NCBI GenBank assembly: GCA_026874595.1
Contig: CM049318.1
Span: forward strand, 31,528,956-31,592,955
Source of the DNA: Sipunculus nudus
Lineage: Eukaryota; Annelida; Sipuncula; Golfingiida; Sipunculidae
Length of the DNA: 64,000 nt
Direction of reading: 5' to 3'
The notes below the pieces were generated by a model. That model saw only the letters and a program-made list of their open reading frames with translations. It was not told where the DNA came from and made no database searches. Below are positions 47,818-57,339 of the stretch, one piece after another. The stretch's first letter is position 1, and every line of letters begins with the position of its first letter. The position numbers and the translations under genes were made by a program.

Positions 47818-48385
47818 TGTTGTTTCATGTGTGCAACTTAATTAGATAAATCCGTTGTCTATCTGATATAGTTCTACTTGTCGTCGGCAGGTGGCGATAC
47901 TGACGCCAATATATTGGTCAGCAACACAAAATGGCCATTTGCCGGACAACGGTCTACACAACATTTACGAAATACCTGCAATAATTTTAGTAAAAATATG
48001 CCTCAAACGTTCAACGAGTGACATTCGTGATATATTTTCCAGTTTGCGGGTACATCTTGCACAAACGTGAAATCTGCCGCACACCAAAGATTTCAATGTT
48101 GTTTCATGTGTGCAACTTAATTAGATAAATCCGTTGTCTATCTGTTATAGTTCCACTTGTCGTCGGCAGGTGGCGATACTGACACCGTCATATTGGTCAG
48201 CAACACAAAATGGCCATTTGCCGGACAACGGTCTACACAACATTTACAAAATATGTGCTAAAATCTTTGGAAAAATATGCTTTAAGCGTTCAACGAGTAA
48301 CATTTGCGATATCTTTTTCAGTTTGCGCGTACATCTTGCACAAACGTGAAATCTGCCGCACACCAAAGATTTCAATGTGTCCACA
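47818..48385. repeat. Two direct copies of a 279-bp repeat, left outer arm of the inverted structure
   Basis: Copy 1 at 47818-48096 and copy 2 at 48097-48385 both start TGTTGTTTCATGTG and end CCAAAGATTTCAA, and are roughly 85-90% alike by eye. A third, inverted and more diverged copy lies at 51690-51925. No frame is kept between copies, so they look non-coding. Confidence 0.8.
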
Positions 48386-48429
48386 ACCCTACTATATAAG
48401 CAGGCCGAGTCTATTATACTATCAGTTGA

Positions 48430-48950
48430 GAGCGCTCTCTGGGCGCTTTTGGGTCCCAGACGGCTCCCCTGTGGGGGAGGGGGGGACTTGAGGGGGGGAG
48501 GGGGCGGCCCCCTCCCTCTGCCTTATGTCAAGAAGTAGTAGAGTTGTGGGTCTGTGGCCGGTTGTGTGGTTCAAGTCAGAACTAGACCGGTTGTAGGTTT
48601 GGGGATCACCGGCAGGAGGTGAATAAGGGTCGGTTGGATGTGAAAGGTCGGTTGGGGTCGTCGAGGTCGGATGTGAAAGGTCAACAGGGGTCGCCGGGGG
48701 GGAGAACAGGGGAGTTCTGGATGGGATCGGGTCGGAGGTGAAAGGTCAACAGGGGTCACAAGGGGGGGGGAACAGGGGAGTCCTAGGTGGGTTCGTATAC
48801 GGATGTGAATGGTTAAAGAGTGATCGTCGGGTATCATCGGTACTGGGAAAGCCAACGGTGTGCAACGCACGTCAAAGCACAATGGGATCATTCCGATCAC
48901 CACAGAATCTCCCCTGGGGCCGAGGCCCCTATAGAGGTTTCTCCACAGGG
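48430..48950. repeat. GC-rich left inner arm of the large inverted repeat
   Basis: It includes GGGCGCTTTTGGGTCCCAG, a G-rich stretch (48470-48512) and TTATGTCAAGAAGTAGTAGA, each found in reverse complement between 50785 and 51500. Within it, a roughly 110-base unit ending GAACAGGGGAGT(T/C)CT is repeated, and the reverse complement AGAACTCCCCTGTTC is repeated several times in the right arm. Confidence 0.75.
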
Positions 48951-50040
48951 GTCGTGGTGGGGGCCTCGCCCCCAGGGGATAATACTTTATGGGGGATCGA
49001 TCCCTAAAAAGAATACACACAGGGGGCGAGGCCCCCATAAGGAATTACATGGAGGGCCCGTGGTGGGGGCCTCGCCCCCAGGGGATTATACTTTATGGGG
49101 GATCGATCCCCAAAAAGAATACACACAGGGGGCGAGGCCCCCATAAGGAATAACATGGAGGGCCCGTGGTGGGGGCCTCGCCCCCAGGGGAAAATACTTT
49201 ATTTTGGATCGATCCCTAAAAAGAATATACACAGGGGGCGAGGCCCCCATAAGGAATTACATGGAAGGCCCGTGGTGGGGGCCTCGCCCCCAGGGGAAAA
49301 TACTTTATGTGGGATCGATCCCTACAAAGAATATACCCAGGGGGCGAGGCCCCCATAAGGAATTACATGGAAGGCCCGTGGTGGGGGCCTCGCCCCCAGG
49401 GGAAAATACTTTATGTGGGATCGATCCCTACAAAGAATATACCCAGGGGGCGAGGCCCCCATCAGGAATTACATGGAAGGCACGTGGTGGGGGCCTCGCC
49501 CCCAGGGGATAATACTTAATGTGGGATCGATCCCTACAAAGAATATACACTGGGGGCGAGGCCCCCATAAGGAATTACATGGAAGGCACGTGGTGGGGGC
49601 CTCGCCCCCAGGGGAAAATACTTTATGTGGGATCGATCCCTACAAAGAATATACCCAGGGGGCGAGGCCCCCATAAGGAATTACATGGAAGGCCTGTGTT
49701 GGGGGCCTCGCCCCCAGGGGAAAATACTTTATGTGGGATCGATCCCTACAAAGAATATACCCAGGGGGCGAAGCCCCCATCAGGAATTACATGGAAGGCA
49801 CGTGGTGGGGGCCTCGCCCCCAGGGGATAATACTTTATGTGGGATCGATCCCTACAAAGAATATACACTGGGGGCGAGGCCCCCATAAGGAAATACATGG
49901 AAGGAACGTGGTGGGGGCCTCGCCCCCAGGGGATAATAATTTATGTGGGATCGATCCCTAAAAAGAATATATACTGGGGGCGAGGCCCCCATAAGGATTT
50001 AGATGGAGGGCCCATGGTGGGGGCCTCGCCCCCCGGGAAT
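48950..50040. repeat. Forward array of about ten 106-bp hairpin repeats
   Basis: The unit (~106 bp) holds a GGGGGCGAGGCCCCC hairpin, a GGGGGCCTCGCCCCC partner about 40 bases on, an AT-rich spacer (AATACTTTATGTG) and the palindrome GGGATCGATCCC. GATCGATC recurs near 48997, 49099, 49206, 49313, 49418, 49524, 49630, 49737, 49843 and 49949. Because 106 is not a multiple of three, all frames stay open across units, giving false reading frames. Confidence 0.9.
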
Positions 50041-50130
50041 ATTCATTTTAGGGATCGAGGCGCCGAAGGCGCCCTCCATACATACATCTGTGTATTGGCG
50101 CCTTCGGCGCCCCGATCCCCATACAGTATT
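50041..50130. repeat. Central palindrome of the inverted array
   Basis: GGCGCCGAAGGCGCC and, about 40 bases on, GGCGCCTTCGGCGCC: each is a hairpin and the two are inverted copies of each other. The repeat array changes orientation here. Confidence 0.75.
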
Positions 50131-50149
50131 CTCCCGGGGGCGAGGCCCC

Positions 50150-50785
50150 CATCACGATCCTTCCATATATTTCCTTATGGGGGCCTCGCCCCCGGGGTAT
50201 ATTCTTTTTAGGGATCGATCCCACATAAAGTATTTTCACCTGGGGGCGAGGCCCCCACCACGGGCCTTCCATGTAATTCCTTATGGGGGCTTCGCCCCCT
50301 GTGTATATTCTTTTTAGGGATCGATCCCACATAAAGTATTTTCCCCTGGGGGCGAGGCCCCCACCACGGGCCTTCCATGTAATTCTTTATGGGGGCCTCG
50401 CCCCCTGTGTATATTCTTTTTAGGGATCGATCCCCCATAAAATATTATTCCCGGGGGCGAGGCCCCCACCACGGGCCCTCCATGTAATTCCTTATGGGGG
50501 CCTCGCCCCCTGTGTATATTCTTTTTAGGGATCGATCCCACATAAAGTATTATCACCTGGGGGCGAGGCCCCCACCACGGGCCTTCCATATATTTCCTTA
50601 TGGGGGCCTCGCCCCCGGGGTATATTCTTTGTAGGGGTCGATCCCACATAAAGTATTATCCCCTGGGGGCGAGGCCCCCACCACGGGCCTTCCATGTAAT
50701 TCCTCATGGGGGCTTCGCCCCCGGGGATAATACTTTATGGGGGATCGATCCCTACAAAGCATATACCCCGGGGGCGAAGCCCCCA
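50150..50785. repeat. Inverted array of 106-bp hairpin repeats
   Basis: About five units in reverse orientation (GATCGATC or its variant near 50214, 50318, 50426, 50530 and 50636), with a final forward-oriented unit at about 50733. The inverted side is shorter than the forward side (about six versus ten units), as expected for unequal exchange. Confidence 0.9.
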
Positions 50786-51505
50786 CCACGACCCCTGTGG
50801 AGAAATTTCTATAGGGGCCTCGGTCCAAGCGGAGACCCTGAACGATCCCATAGTGCTTTGACATGCGTTGCACACCTGTGGCTTTTCCAGTACCGATGAT
50901 ATTCGATGAACACTCTTTGACCATTCACATGCGTCTCCGATCCCAACCAGGACTCCCCTGTTCCTCCCCCCGGCGATCCTACCCAGAACTCCCCTGTTCC
51001 TCCGATCCCAACCAGGACTCCCCTGTTCCCCCCCGCCGGGCGATCCTACCCAGAACTCCCCTGTTCCCCCCCCCCGCCAGGCGATCCCACCCAGAACTCC
51101 CCTGTTCCTCCGATCCCAACCAGGACTCCCCTGTTCCCCCCCGCCGGGCGATCCTACCCAGAACTCCCCTGTTCCCCCCCGCCAGGCGATCCCACCCAGA
51201 ACTCCCCTGGTCCCCCCCCCCCCGGTAAACCCTACTGACCTTTCATCTCTAACCTCGACGACCCAGACCGACCTTTCACATCCTACCGACTCTTCTTCCC
51301 CCCCCCCCCCCTGCCGGCGATCCCCAAACCTACAACTGGTCTACTTCTGACTTGAACCACACAACCGACCCCTGGTGGCCACAGGCCCACAACTCTACTA
51401 CTTCTTGACATAAGGCAGAGGGAGGGGCCGCCCCCTCCCCCCCTCAAGTCCCCCCCTCCCCCACAGGGGAGCCGTCTGGGAGCCAAAAGCGCCCATAGAG
51501 GTATA
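50785..51505. repeat. GC-rich right inner arm of the large inverted repeat
   Basis: Reverse complement of 48430-48950, extended by extra copies of an AGAACTCCCCTGTTCC...CGATCC unit (51000-51210). The outer end reads GACGGCTCCC on the minus strand, right before the tRNA gene. Confidence 0.75.
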
Positions 51506-51506
51506 A

Positions 51507-51579
51507 CGTCCCTGGGTGGGCTCGAACCACCAACCTTCCGATTAACAGCCGAACGCGCTAACCATTGCGCCACAGGGAC
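51507..51579 (-). tRNA. tRNA-Asn (anticodon GTT)
   Basis: A 73-base cloverleaf on the minus strand: 7-bp acceptor stem (GTCCCTG with CAGGGAC), D arm with A-box sequence TGGCGCAATGG, anticodon loop CTGTTAA (GTT), T arm GGTGGTTCGAGCCCACC with a perfect B box (GGTTCGAGCCC), and discriminator G. The anticodon stem has two G-U-type pairs but still pairs. No CCA is encoded, as in eukaryotic genes, and TTTT about 20 bases after the 3' end could stop RNA polymerase III. It looks like an animal-type asparagine tRNA. It sits at the outer end of the right inner arm and has no counterpart in the left arm. Confidence 0.9.
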
Positions 51580-51689
51580 TACATGCTTTGTGTACGTGAG
51601 TTTCTTATGTTATCATAAACAGGTACTGTTCCTTGATTTGATTGGCTGATGGAAAGTGTGACGTCACAGACACAGGGGAGCCGTCTGGG

Positions 51690-51925
51690 ACACATTTAAA
51701 TCTTTGGTGTGTGGCAGAATTATCGTTTGTGCAAGATGCACGCGAAATCTGGCGAAGATATCGTAAATGTTACTCGTGGAACGTTGGAGGCATATTTTTC
51801 CTAAAATTTTAGCAGGTATTTCGTAAATGTCATGTAGACCGTTGTCCGGCAAAGGGCTATTTTGTTGTGTTGACCAGTGCTGTATGAGGCAGCGCCCCCT
51901 ATCGTATGTTACCGGAACTATTTTA
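51690..51925. repeat. Inverted third copy of the 279-bp outer repeat
   Basis: It reads, on the minus strand, as a diverged copy of 47818-48385 (e.g. GTTGTCCGGCAAA, TTGTGCAAGATGCAC and AAATCTTTGGTGTG have counterparts there), and closes the inverted structure on the right. Confidence 0.75.
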
Positions 51926-52043
51926 ACCATGTCCACAGAGGAGATATGTGTAACTGATTTAATATCTGAGTCAGACTTAGAATGACTGAATGCTGGCATC
52001 TTGGTGGATCGTGAAATATATTTCGATAGCATGGAGTCTATCA

Positions 52044-52049
<6 letters not shown>

Positions 52050-52084
<35 letters not shown>
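52050..52084. repeat. (TA)n microsatellite
   Basis: About 35 bases of alternating A and T. Confidence 0.85.
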
Positions 52085-52086
<2 letters not shown>

Positions 52087-52284
52087 ACATTTTTAATGAT
52101 GGCATGTAAAATGGGCGTACCGAAAATATAAAGCCATATTTATTTAATATTATGTATTAAGTATCCACAATCCCAAACTCTGATCAATAGTGGTTTTTTA
52201 CGTTATATCACATACCATACAGACGCTGTCATACAATGTCCTTTTCAGAAAACAACAAGACGTACTTTTGAGACTAGTATCTAT

Positions 52285-52640
52285 TGTTAAGCCGTATAAT
52301 AATATATATATCATCCGTTATCGCTGTTTTGAAACATACACAGTTAGACATTTCATGTTAACATTTAACTTTGACATTTCATTTTGACATTTCATTTACA
52401 TTTGACATTATCAACAGTAATCATCTTTTAGCATAACGTCAGGTGACGTATGAGACAAGCATATATGGTTAAGCCGTATAATAATATATATATCATCCGT
52501 GATCGCTGTTTTGAAACATACACAGTTAGACATATCATGTTAAGATTTCATTTTGAAATTCCATTTTGACATTTCATTTAACATTTCATTTTGACATTTC
52601 ATTTTGACATTTCATTTTGACATTTCACATGATCAACAGT
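52285..52640. repeat. AT-rich direct repeat and TTGACATTTCATT minisatellite
   Basis: A block starting GTTAAGCCGTATAATAATATA occurs at about 52288 and again at about 52468 and continues in parallel for about 80 bases. It leads into several imperfect copies of TTGACATTTCATT up to 52630. No gene. Confidence 0.7.
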
Positions 52641-52778
52641 AATCAACTCTAAACATAACCTTTAGCATATATTTACATCTCCATACACAATAAACAGTCA
52701 AGCATTTTGAGTTTCGTGTTGGCTCGCTTTGTCACAATGACACAGAACCACATTACGTTTTACGTGGAAAGTATCAGT

Positions 52779-55163
52779 TTATGATGATCCCCGTGGGAAA
52801 ACTAGGAGTACTTGTTGCTGCAACTGTTGAAAGTTCTGTTTGACGTCTTCCAGCATGGCCATCGACTGTTGAAAGCTGCTGATGGCCCTGTGCAGCTTGT
52901 CCGTCATCGTGTTCGTCACATTCCAAAGTTCCTGCGTATCCATGGCGGCCGTGTTTGAGGCGTAGTTATGCGCAGTTGCATTGTTTGGCGTTGCGACGAT
53001 AGGTGCAGCTGGAGTGTATATATAATTCTGTGTATTCACGTCACATGTTGACAGTTGCTGGGCGACGGTGTACAGAATGTTCATCGGGTTTGGGTCGCTT
53101 GCAACGGACGTACCTTGCTGCTGCAGTCCCGTCCCGTCATACAAGTGCGCATTGACTGTGACGCCAGCAATCGGCCGTTGCCCTGCACAGGCGTAAACGG
53201 GCGCATTGGCTTTGACCACGCCGGGAGACGACATGAATTGTCCCGTGAAGGGTGAATGAGTGCTGTGTCCCAAAGCCGTCCCTGCATTGTGCATGTGATC
53301 GTAATGTGTACCCATATGTTGTTGTGTCCCCCCCACAGGTAACCCGGTATTGTCCATTTCGTCGTCTGATATATCAGAATAAGGACTTTCATGCTCACCA
53401 ACCACTGCAGACGGTGGCGCGCTTTTGTCTCGTTGACTTGTTGCTGAGCGGGCGATAGACACCTCATTCTCCAAAGCGTTACCCGCATCTCCCTCTTGCG
53501 CCGGGCCCGATTGATTGAGGTGCAAACGGACACTTCCGTCCTCGTCTTCGTCACGCACCTCGTCTGGCAATACCAGGTCTTGTGTATCTATGTTCAACAA
53601 GGCCGGCATTGCGGGTGTATTAAGAGATATTTCGTAGGGGTCTGGTATGGCGGGTCGGCGCCCGTTTACCGTAGGCGCTTTTAGGGTCGTTTCCTCCTCC
53701 TGTGACGTGGAGTGTGTCGCATTCCCTTCGTAATTCAGGATCAGGTTTGAGCCATTCGTCGCCCCGTGTGCGGTCGGCCTGTCAGCGTCTGTGCCGGGCG
53801 ATTGTGGCGAGCTGTCAATAGGAGGGTACAGCGTTGCGCAGTCGCCGCCGCCTATGGGTGAAAATGGCGTATCATCGATGCGTATGCGCTTCCTCGGGGC
53901 GCTGAACCTTGGTTGACCGTCAGCAGCGTGACACGGACCGCGTTTCCGCTTCCCGAGCTCGGCGTGAGTTCTTCCTGTTGTCGCACCGTCGGGACTCCCC
54001 TGTTGATCCTGGACGTCAACTGTCGTATGACCGGCATTTTCTTTCACCCACTGTTCAGCTTGTACGTTCAGGGTGGCGGCATCGACAGCTGCAGACGGTT
54101 CAGAGGAAACGGGGTCGGCGGTATCATCCGTGACACTGGCTGTTGTTGCTCCCTGATCAAACGTACCCGCATCGTCTTGCAGGCCATACGGCACCAGCGT
54201 AAACGGTATCGCCCCTTTCTTCGAGCTTTTCAGGACACACCGTTCGCGCGATTTACCGGTGTACAGGCCGTATGTGGGAGGGCTTTTGGCTGCTTTCTCC
54301 ATTTTCTTGAGGCAAGAATGTACACGCACATACAGGTCATGCAAGGCCTGCTCGTGTGCGAAAACTGTTGAGCGGCACAGTTCCTTTGCCACGCGGTTGA
54401 TGTCCTCTTGCAGCGGGATCAAATCGTTGCCCTTTTGCTCCCTGTTGATGAGTCTGTCTGTCACGCAGCGGATGGCTTCGCCGATCGCATTGCACAGAAG
54501 CTTGCTTTCGTCTGCGTCGGCCTCGCTCAAAATGTGATCATCTCCACGCAATGTCCGGCGGAAATTTTCAGCCAGAGAAAGGTGCCGTTCCTCTGTGGTG
54601 AGCACCGTGACGAAATACTCCAAACCGAAGAGCTTTGAGATGGATTGGGATCGGTGGAAATCCGGAAACAGCTCCTCGTTGTCGGTCATCAGGTAGGGGA
54701 AGTGATTGTATCGGAAACGCAGGAACATGTCCGCCGTGTTCTTCATAAAGCATGGAAACGCGGGCAGGGACTTGTCCGATTGACACAGGGCGAGGTCGCA
54801 TATGAAGAACATGTACAACCGGCTCCAGTCGTCCAGGCTCGCTCCCAACAGCTCCCCGTAATAGATGAGCGTGCGCAGCCAGGCCAGATCGCAACAGTCG
54901 TCGAATAACTCGGGCGTGATACGCCTGTTCACCGGATTACCCTTGTCGGAACATTTCCTCACCGTCAGTCCAATGCTGCGCACGGTGAGTATGTTGTCGT
55001 TCATCAGAGGCGCCGTCATTGTAGAGATCCGGCTTTTCTCTTTGCATTCTACGCCTGATAGAAGCGGCGCGAACACATCACCACCACTGTAGTTCGCCAA
55101 TGGTTGCGAGTTTCTCTTCGTTGAACGAGCGGACATATCTGCCGTTTTCGAACGAGAGCCCAT
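52779..55163 (-). CDS. Large Ser/Pro/Gln-rich protein, possible nuclear regulator
   Basis: A 794-residue protein with two parts. Residues about 50-310 look folded, with many aromatic and Leu residues (DLAWLRTLIYYGELLG, RLYMFFICDLALCQ) and a short Cys pattern. Residues about 330-794 are low-complexity, rich in Ser, Thr, Asp, Pro, Asn and Gln, with basic nuclear-signal-like patches (KRKRGP, PRKRIRI) and a helical Gln-rich C-terminus (FQQLQQQVLLVFPRG). Such a layout is typical of transactivators and of large tegument proteins. No zinc finger or known domain is seen. The ATG at 55163 is the only good start. Location next to the inverted-repeat structure would fit an early regulator, but that is inference. 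Confidence 0.7.
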   Translation of the reverse strand: MGSRSKTADMSARSTKRNSQPLANYSGGDVFAPLLSGVECKEKSRISTMTAPLMNDNILTVRSIGLTVRKCSDKGNPVNRRITPELFDDCCDLAWLRTLIYYGELLGASLDDWSRLYMFFICDLALCQSDKSLPAFPCFMKNTADMFLRFRYNHFPYLMTDNEELFPDFHRSQSISKLFGLEYFVTVLTTEERHLSLAENFRRTLRGDDHILSEADADESKLLCNAIGEAIRCVTDRLINREQKGNDLIPLQEDINRVAKELCRSTVFAHEQALHDLYVRVHSCLKKMEKAAKSPPTYGLYTGKSRERCVLKSSKKGAIPFTLVPYGLQDDAGTFDQGATTASVTDDTADPVSSEPSAAVDAATLNVQAEQWVKENAGHTTVDVQDQQGSPDGATTGRTHAELGKRKRGPCHAADGQPRFSAPRKRIRIDDTPFSPIGGGDCATLYPPIDSSPQSPGTDADRPTAHGATNGSNLILNYEGNATHSTSQEEETTLKAPTVNGRRPAIPDPYEISLNTPAMPALLNIDTQDLVLPDEVRDEDEDGSVRLHLNQSGPAQEGDAGNALENEVSIARSATSQRDKSAPPSAVVGEHESPYSDISDDEMDNTGLPVGGTQQHMGTHYDHMHNAGTALGHSTHSPFTGQFMSSPGVVKANAPVYACAGQRPIAGVTVNAHLYDGTGLQQQGTSVASDPNPMNILYTVAQQLSTCDVNTQNYIYTPAAPIVATPNNATAHNYASNTAAMDTQELWNVTNTMTDKLHRAISSFQQSMAMLEDVKQNFQQLQQQVLLVFPRGSS

Positions 55164-55321
55164 GTCGCTGAAGACTGCTTTTGTAATGTAGAGAATAGCA
55201 ACAGCAGCAGCAGTTTCAACCGGCTGGTAGCAGTGTGTGGCAGGTTCTGCTGAATGTTTGGTACTGCTGAGCTTTTATAGCCAGTAACCCAGACATTACG
55301 TAATACTGTGGAAATTCCAAC

Positions 55322-55747
55322 ATGAACAAAACAACTTTTTACATATATCTGATAACCGCGATACTTTCACTCAAGGACAAACCTGTCAAAACAAAATCGT
55401 TAAAAGCTATGGAAAACCCACCCGAAAACATCCGGTTCAACGTCCTGTCGGTAAATGAGTCACGGCCAAAACATGGGAATAACAATATTTTATATATAGT
55501 TTCCACGAATCAGATGTACGAATCAGCAGTGCACCCGGTGCAAGTTTTGTTTTCACTTCCTTTTCTAGAGAAATCACGTCATACCATGTCAATGTACGTC
55601 TGCGCAAACAACTTTTTACAGGAGATAAGACATGTCGCCCAGACTGTGACTCAAGGACAAATGTGTCACAACAACTGCGCAAACATCGGAAAAACCAGAC
55701 CGCAAGCATTCGGTCAATGTCCTGAGCGGTTAGTCACAGCAGCATGA
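55322..55747 (+). CDS. Doubtful 141-residue frame in a duplicated region
   Basis: The ATG at 55322 opens a 141-residue frame (MNKTTFYIYLITAILSL, a weak signal-peptide-like start). A shorter copy of its C-terminal part is open at 55947-56180 in the second repeat. The two copies keep the same stop position, which slightly favours coding, but opposite-strand frames are equally open. Treat as a candidate only. Confidence 0.3.
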   Translation: MNKTTFYIYLITAILSLKDKPVKTKSLKAMENPPENIRFNVLSVNESRPKHGNNNILYIVSTNQMYESAVHPVQVLFSLPFLEKSRHTMSMYVCANNFLQEIRHVAQTVTQGQMCHNNCANIGKTRPQAFGQCPERLVTAA

Positions 55748-56300
55748 ACGCGATAACATCCTGGTTTTTATGTACCAGCTAAGCACCAGCGTCAAGGCCG
55801 TCTATTTTTTACTGTAGTCATGTGGTTATGAATCATACCTGTTTACCAGACGTACCAAACGTAACTGGGTCAACGTCCTGTCGGTAAATGAGTCACGGCC
55901 GAAACATGGGAATAACAATTTTTTATATATAGTTTCCACGAATCAGATGTACGAATCAGCAGTGCACCCGGTGCAAGTTTTGTTTTCACTTCCTTTTCTA
56001 GAGAAATCACGTCATACCGTGTCAATGTACGTCTGCGCAAACAACTTTTTACAGGAGATAAGACATGTCGCCCAGACTGTGACTCAAGGACAAATGTGTC
56101 AAAACAACTGCGCAAACATCGGAAAAACCAGACCGCAAGCATTCGGTCAATGTCCTGAGCGGTTAGTCACAGCAGCATGAACGCGATAACATCCTGGTTT
56201 TTATGTATCAGCTAAGCACCAGCGTCAAGGCCGTCTATATTTTGCTGTAATAATGTGGTTATGAATCATACTTGTTTACCAGACGTACCAAACGTAAATG
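55434..56300. repeat. Two direct copies of a 433-bp repeat
   Basis: Copy 1 is about 55434-55866, copy 2 about 55867-56300, more than 95% alike by eye. A diverged fragment of the last part (CCAGCGT...TTTACCAGACGTACCAAACG) recurs at about 56935-57032 after the 56538 gene. Confidence 0.85.
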
Positions 56301-56537
56301 GGTCGTCAGTGTAAACATGCTGTTTTATATGACCTTTAATTGCGCTTTACCATTTCAGTGATACAAGTCACGTTTCAATGACACAGTTTCGTTCGTCAGA
56401 CACACGCGCACTTGAGGTGGTCAAGCCGCTGTAGAACAGTCCTTCTATACGTCGGTGCCCCATCCGTATCGCGTGCATATATATCGTTCCTTTAAACTGG
56501 ACCAGTATCCCAAGACAGAAGAGAAGAATAAAGAGTA

Positions 56538-56885
56538 ATGGCCACCTCGGACGGGTCGGAAATATCTTACCGTACGGAATTCATTGAACTTTTCAACACG
56601 GTGGACATGATGCTGTACGGATGTTGGGGTTTTATGTTTGACCCGTCTCGGTGCAAGGATGTGTATGATGAACTAAAATATCTGAATGATTCAATGAAGG
56701 ATTTATACCGGCGTTTACCTGCAGATATGAGACACGGCCTCTACCTGAAAAATCGGCCGTACTGTGAAACATGTTTCAGATGTCTCGATTGCAGTGAGTG
56801 CGACGCAACCAGTGAGTCCACTGAGGAAACGTATCTGTCGACTGAACCGGTGTCTAGAGGCAATGATGCGGCACAGACGGAGTAA
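56538..56885 (+). CDS. Small cysteine-cluster protein
   Basis: A 115-residue protein preceded by a TATA-like TATATA near 56478 and a short leader. The N-terminal 70 residues are helical; residues about 76-88 hold six cysteines as CETCFRCLDCSEC, a possible metal-binding or disulphide cluster, followed by a Ser/Thr/Glu-rich tail. No signal peptide, so the cluster is probably intracellular and may bind zinc. It lies between the two 433-bp repeats and the CARD cluster. Function unknown. Confidence 0.6.
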   Translation: MATSDGSEISYRTEFIELFNTVDMMLYGCWGFMFDPSRCKDVYDELKYLNDSMKDLYRRLPADMRHGLYLKNRPYCETCFRCLDCSECDATSESTEETYLSTEPVSRGNDAAQTE

Positions 56886-57339
56886 AGACTGAGTTCAGGT
56901 GGCACGTGAGGTTAACATCGTAGCTGTTATGTATCAGCGATGCACCAGCGTTAAGTTTGTCATTTTTGTCTTGGTTTTTTTTCTGTACATATGGTCATGA
57001 TTAATACTGGTTTACTAAACGTACCAAACGTAAATGGATGATCAGACAGTCTAAAACAAGCTATTATGTGGCCTGCTTTTTACGCAATACGATAATAGGG
57101 ATGCACGTGTTTGTTCAAGGACATCATTTGAACGTCAATTCCGTGAGTGATGGACCTACGTCTGAAACACGCCCCTCCCATGTATATATACATATATTCG
57201 ACATGCGCACAGTGAACTCCTGCCGATCAGATGACTTGTCTGGCAGCTACATAAAGCAGAACTTGGTGGGCTTACAGCAGACCAGTACCAGCAGCAGTTC
57301 TGTTCGGTGTTAGCTCTACCCAAATTTGAAAGTGTTGAG

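Noticed and set aside
49095-50707. Many overlapping open frames repeating a GRGPHKELHG-type peptide on both strands
   Set aside because: They come from the 106-bp hairpin repeats; 106 is not divisible by three, so frames shift between copies and no frame is preferred. No promoter or start context.
48950-50785. CRISPR-like regular repeats
   Set aside because: Units are contiguous, with no unique spacers, are much longer than CRISPR repeats, and run in both orientations. The genome is viral/eukaryotic in type.
55437-56142. Pair of nearly identical 90-codon minus-strand frames
   Set aside because: They are copies of the 433-bp repeat; the plus-strand frames are equally open and neither shows a known domain or a start context.
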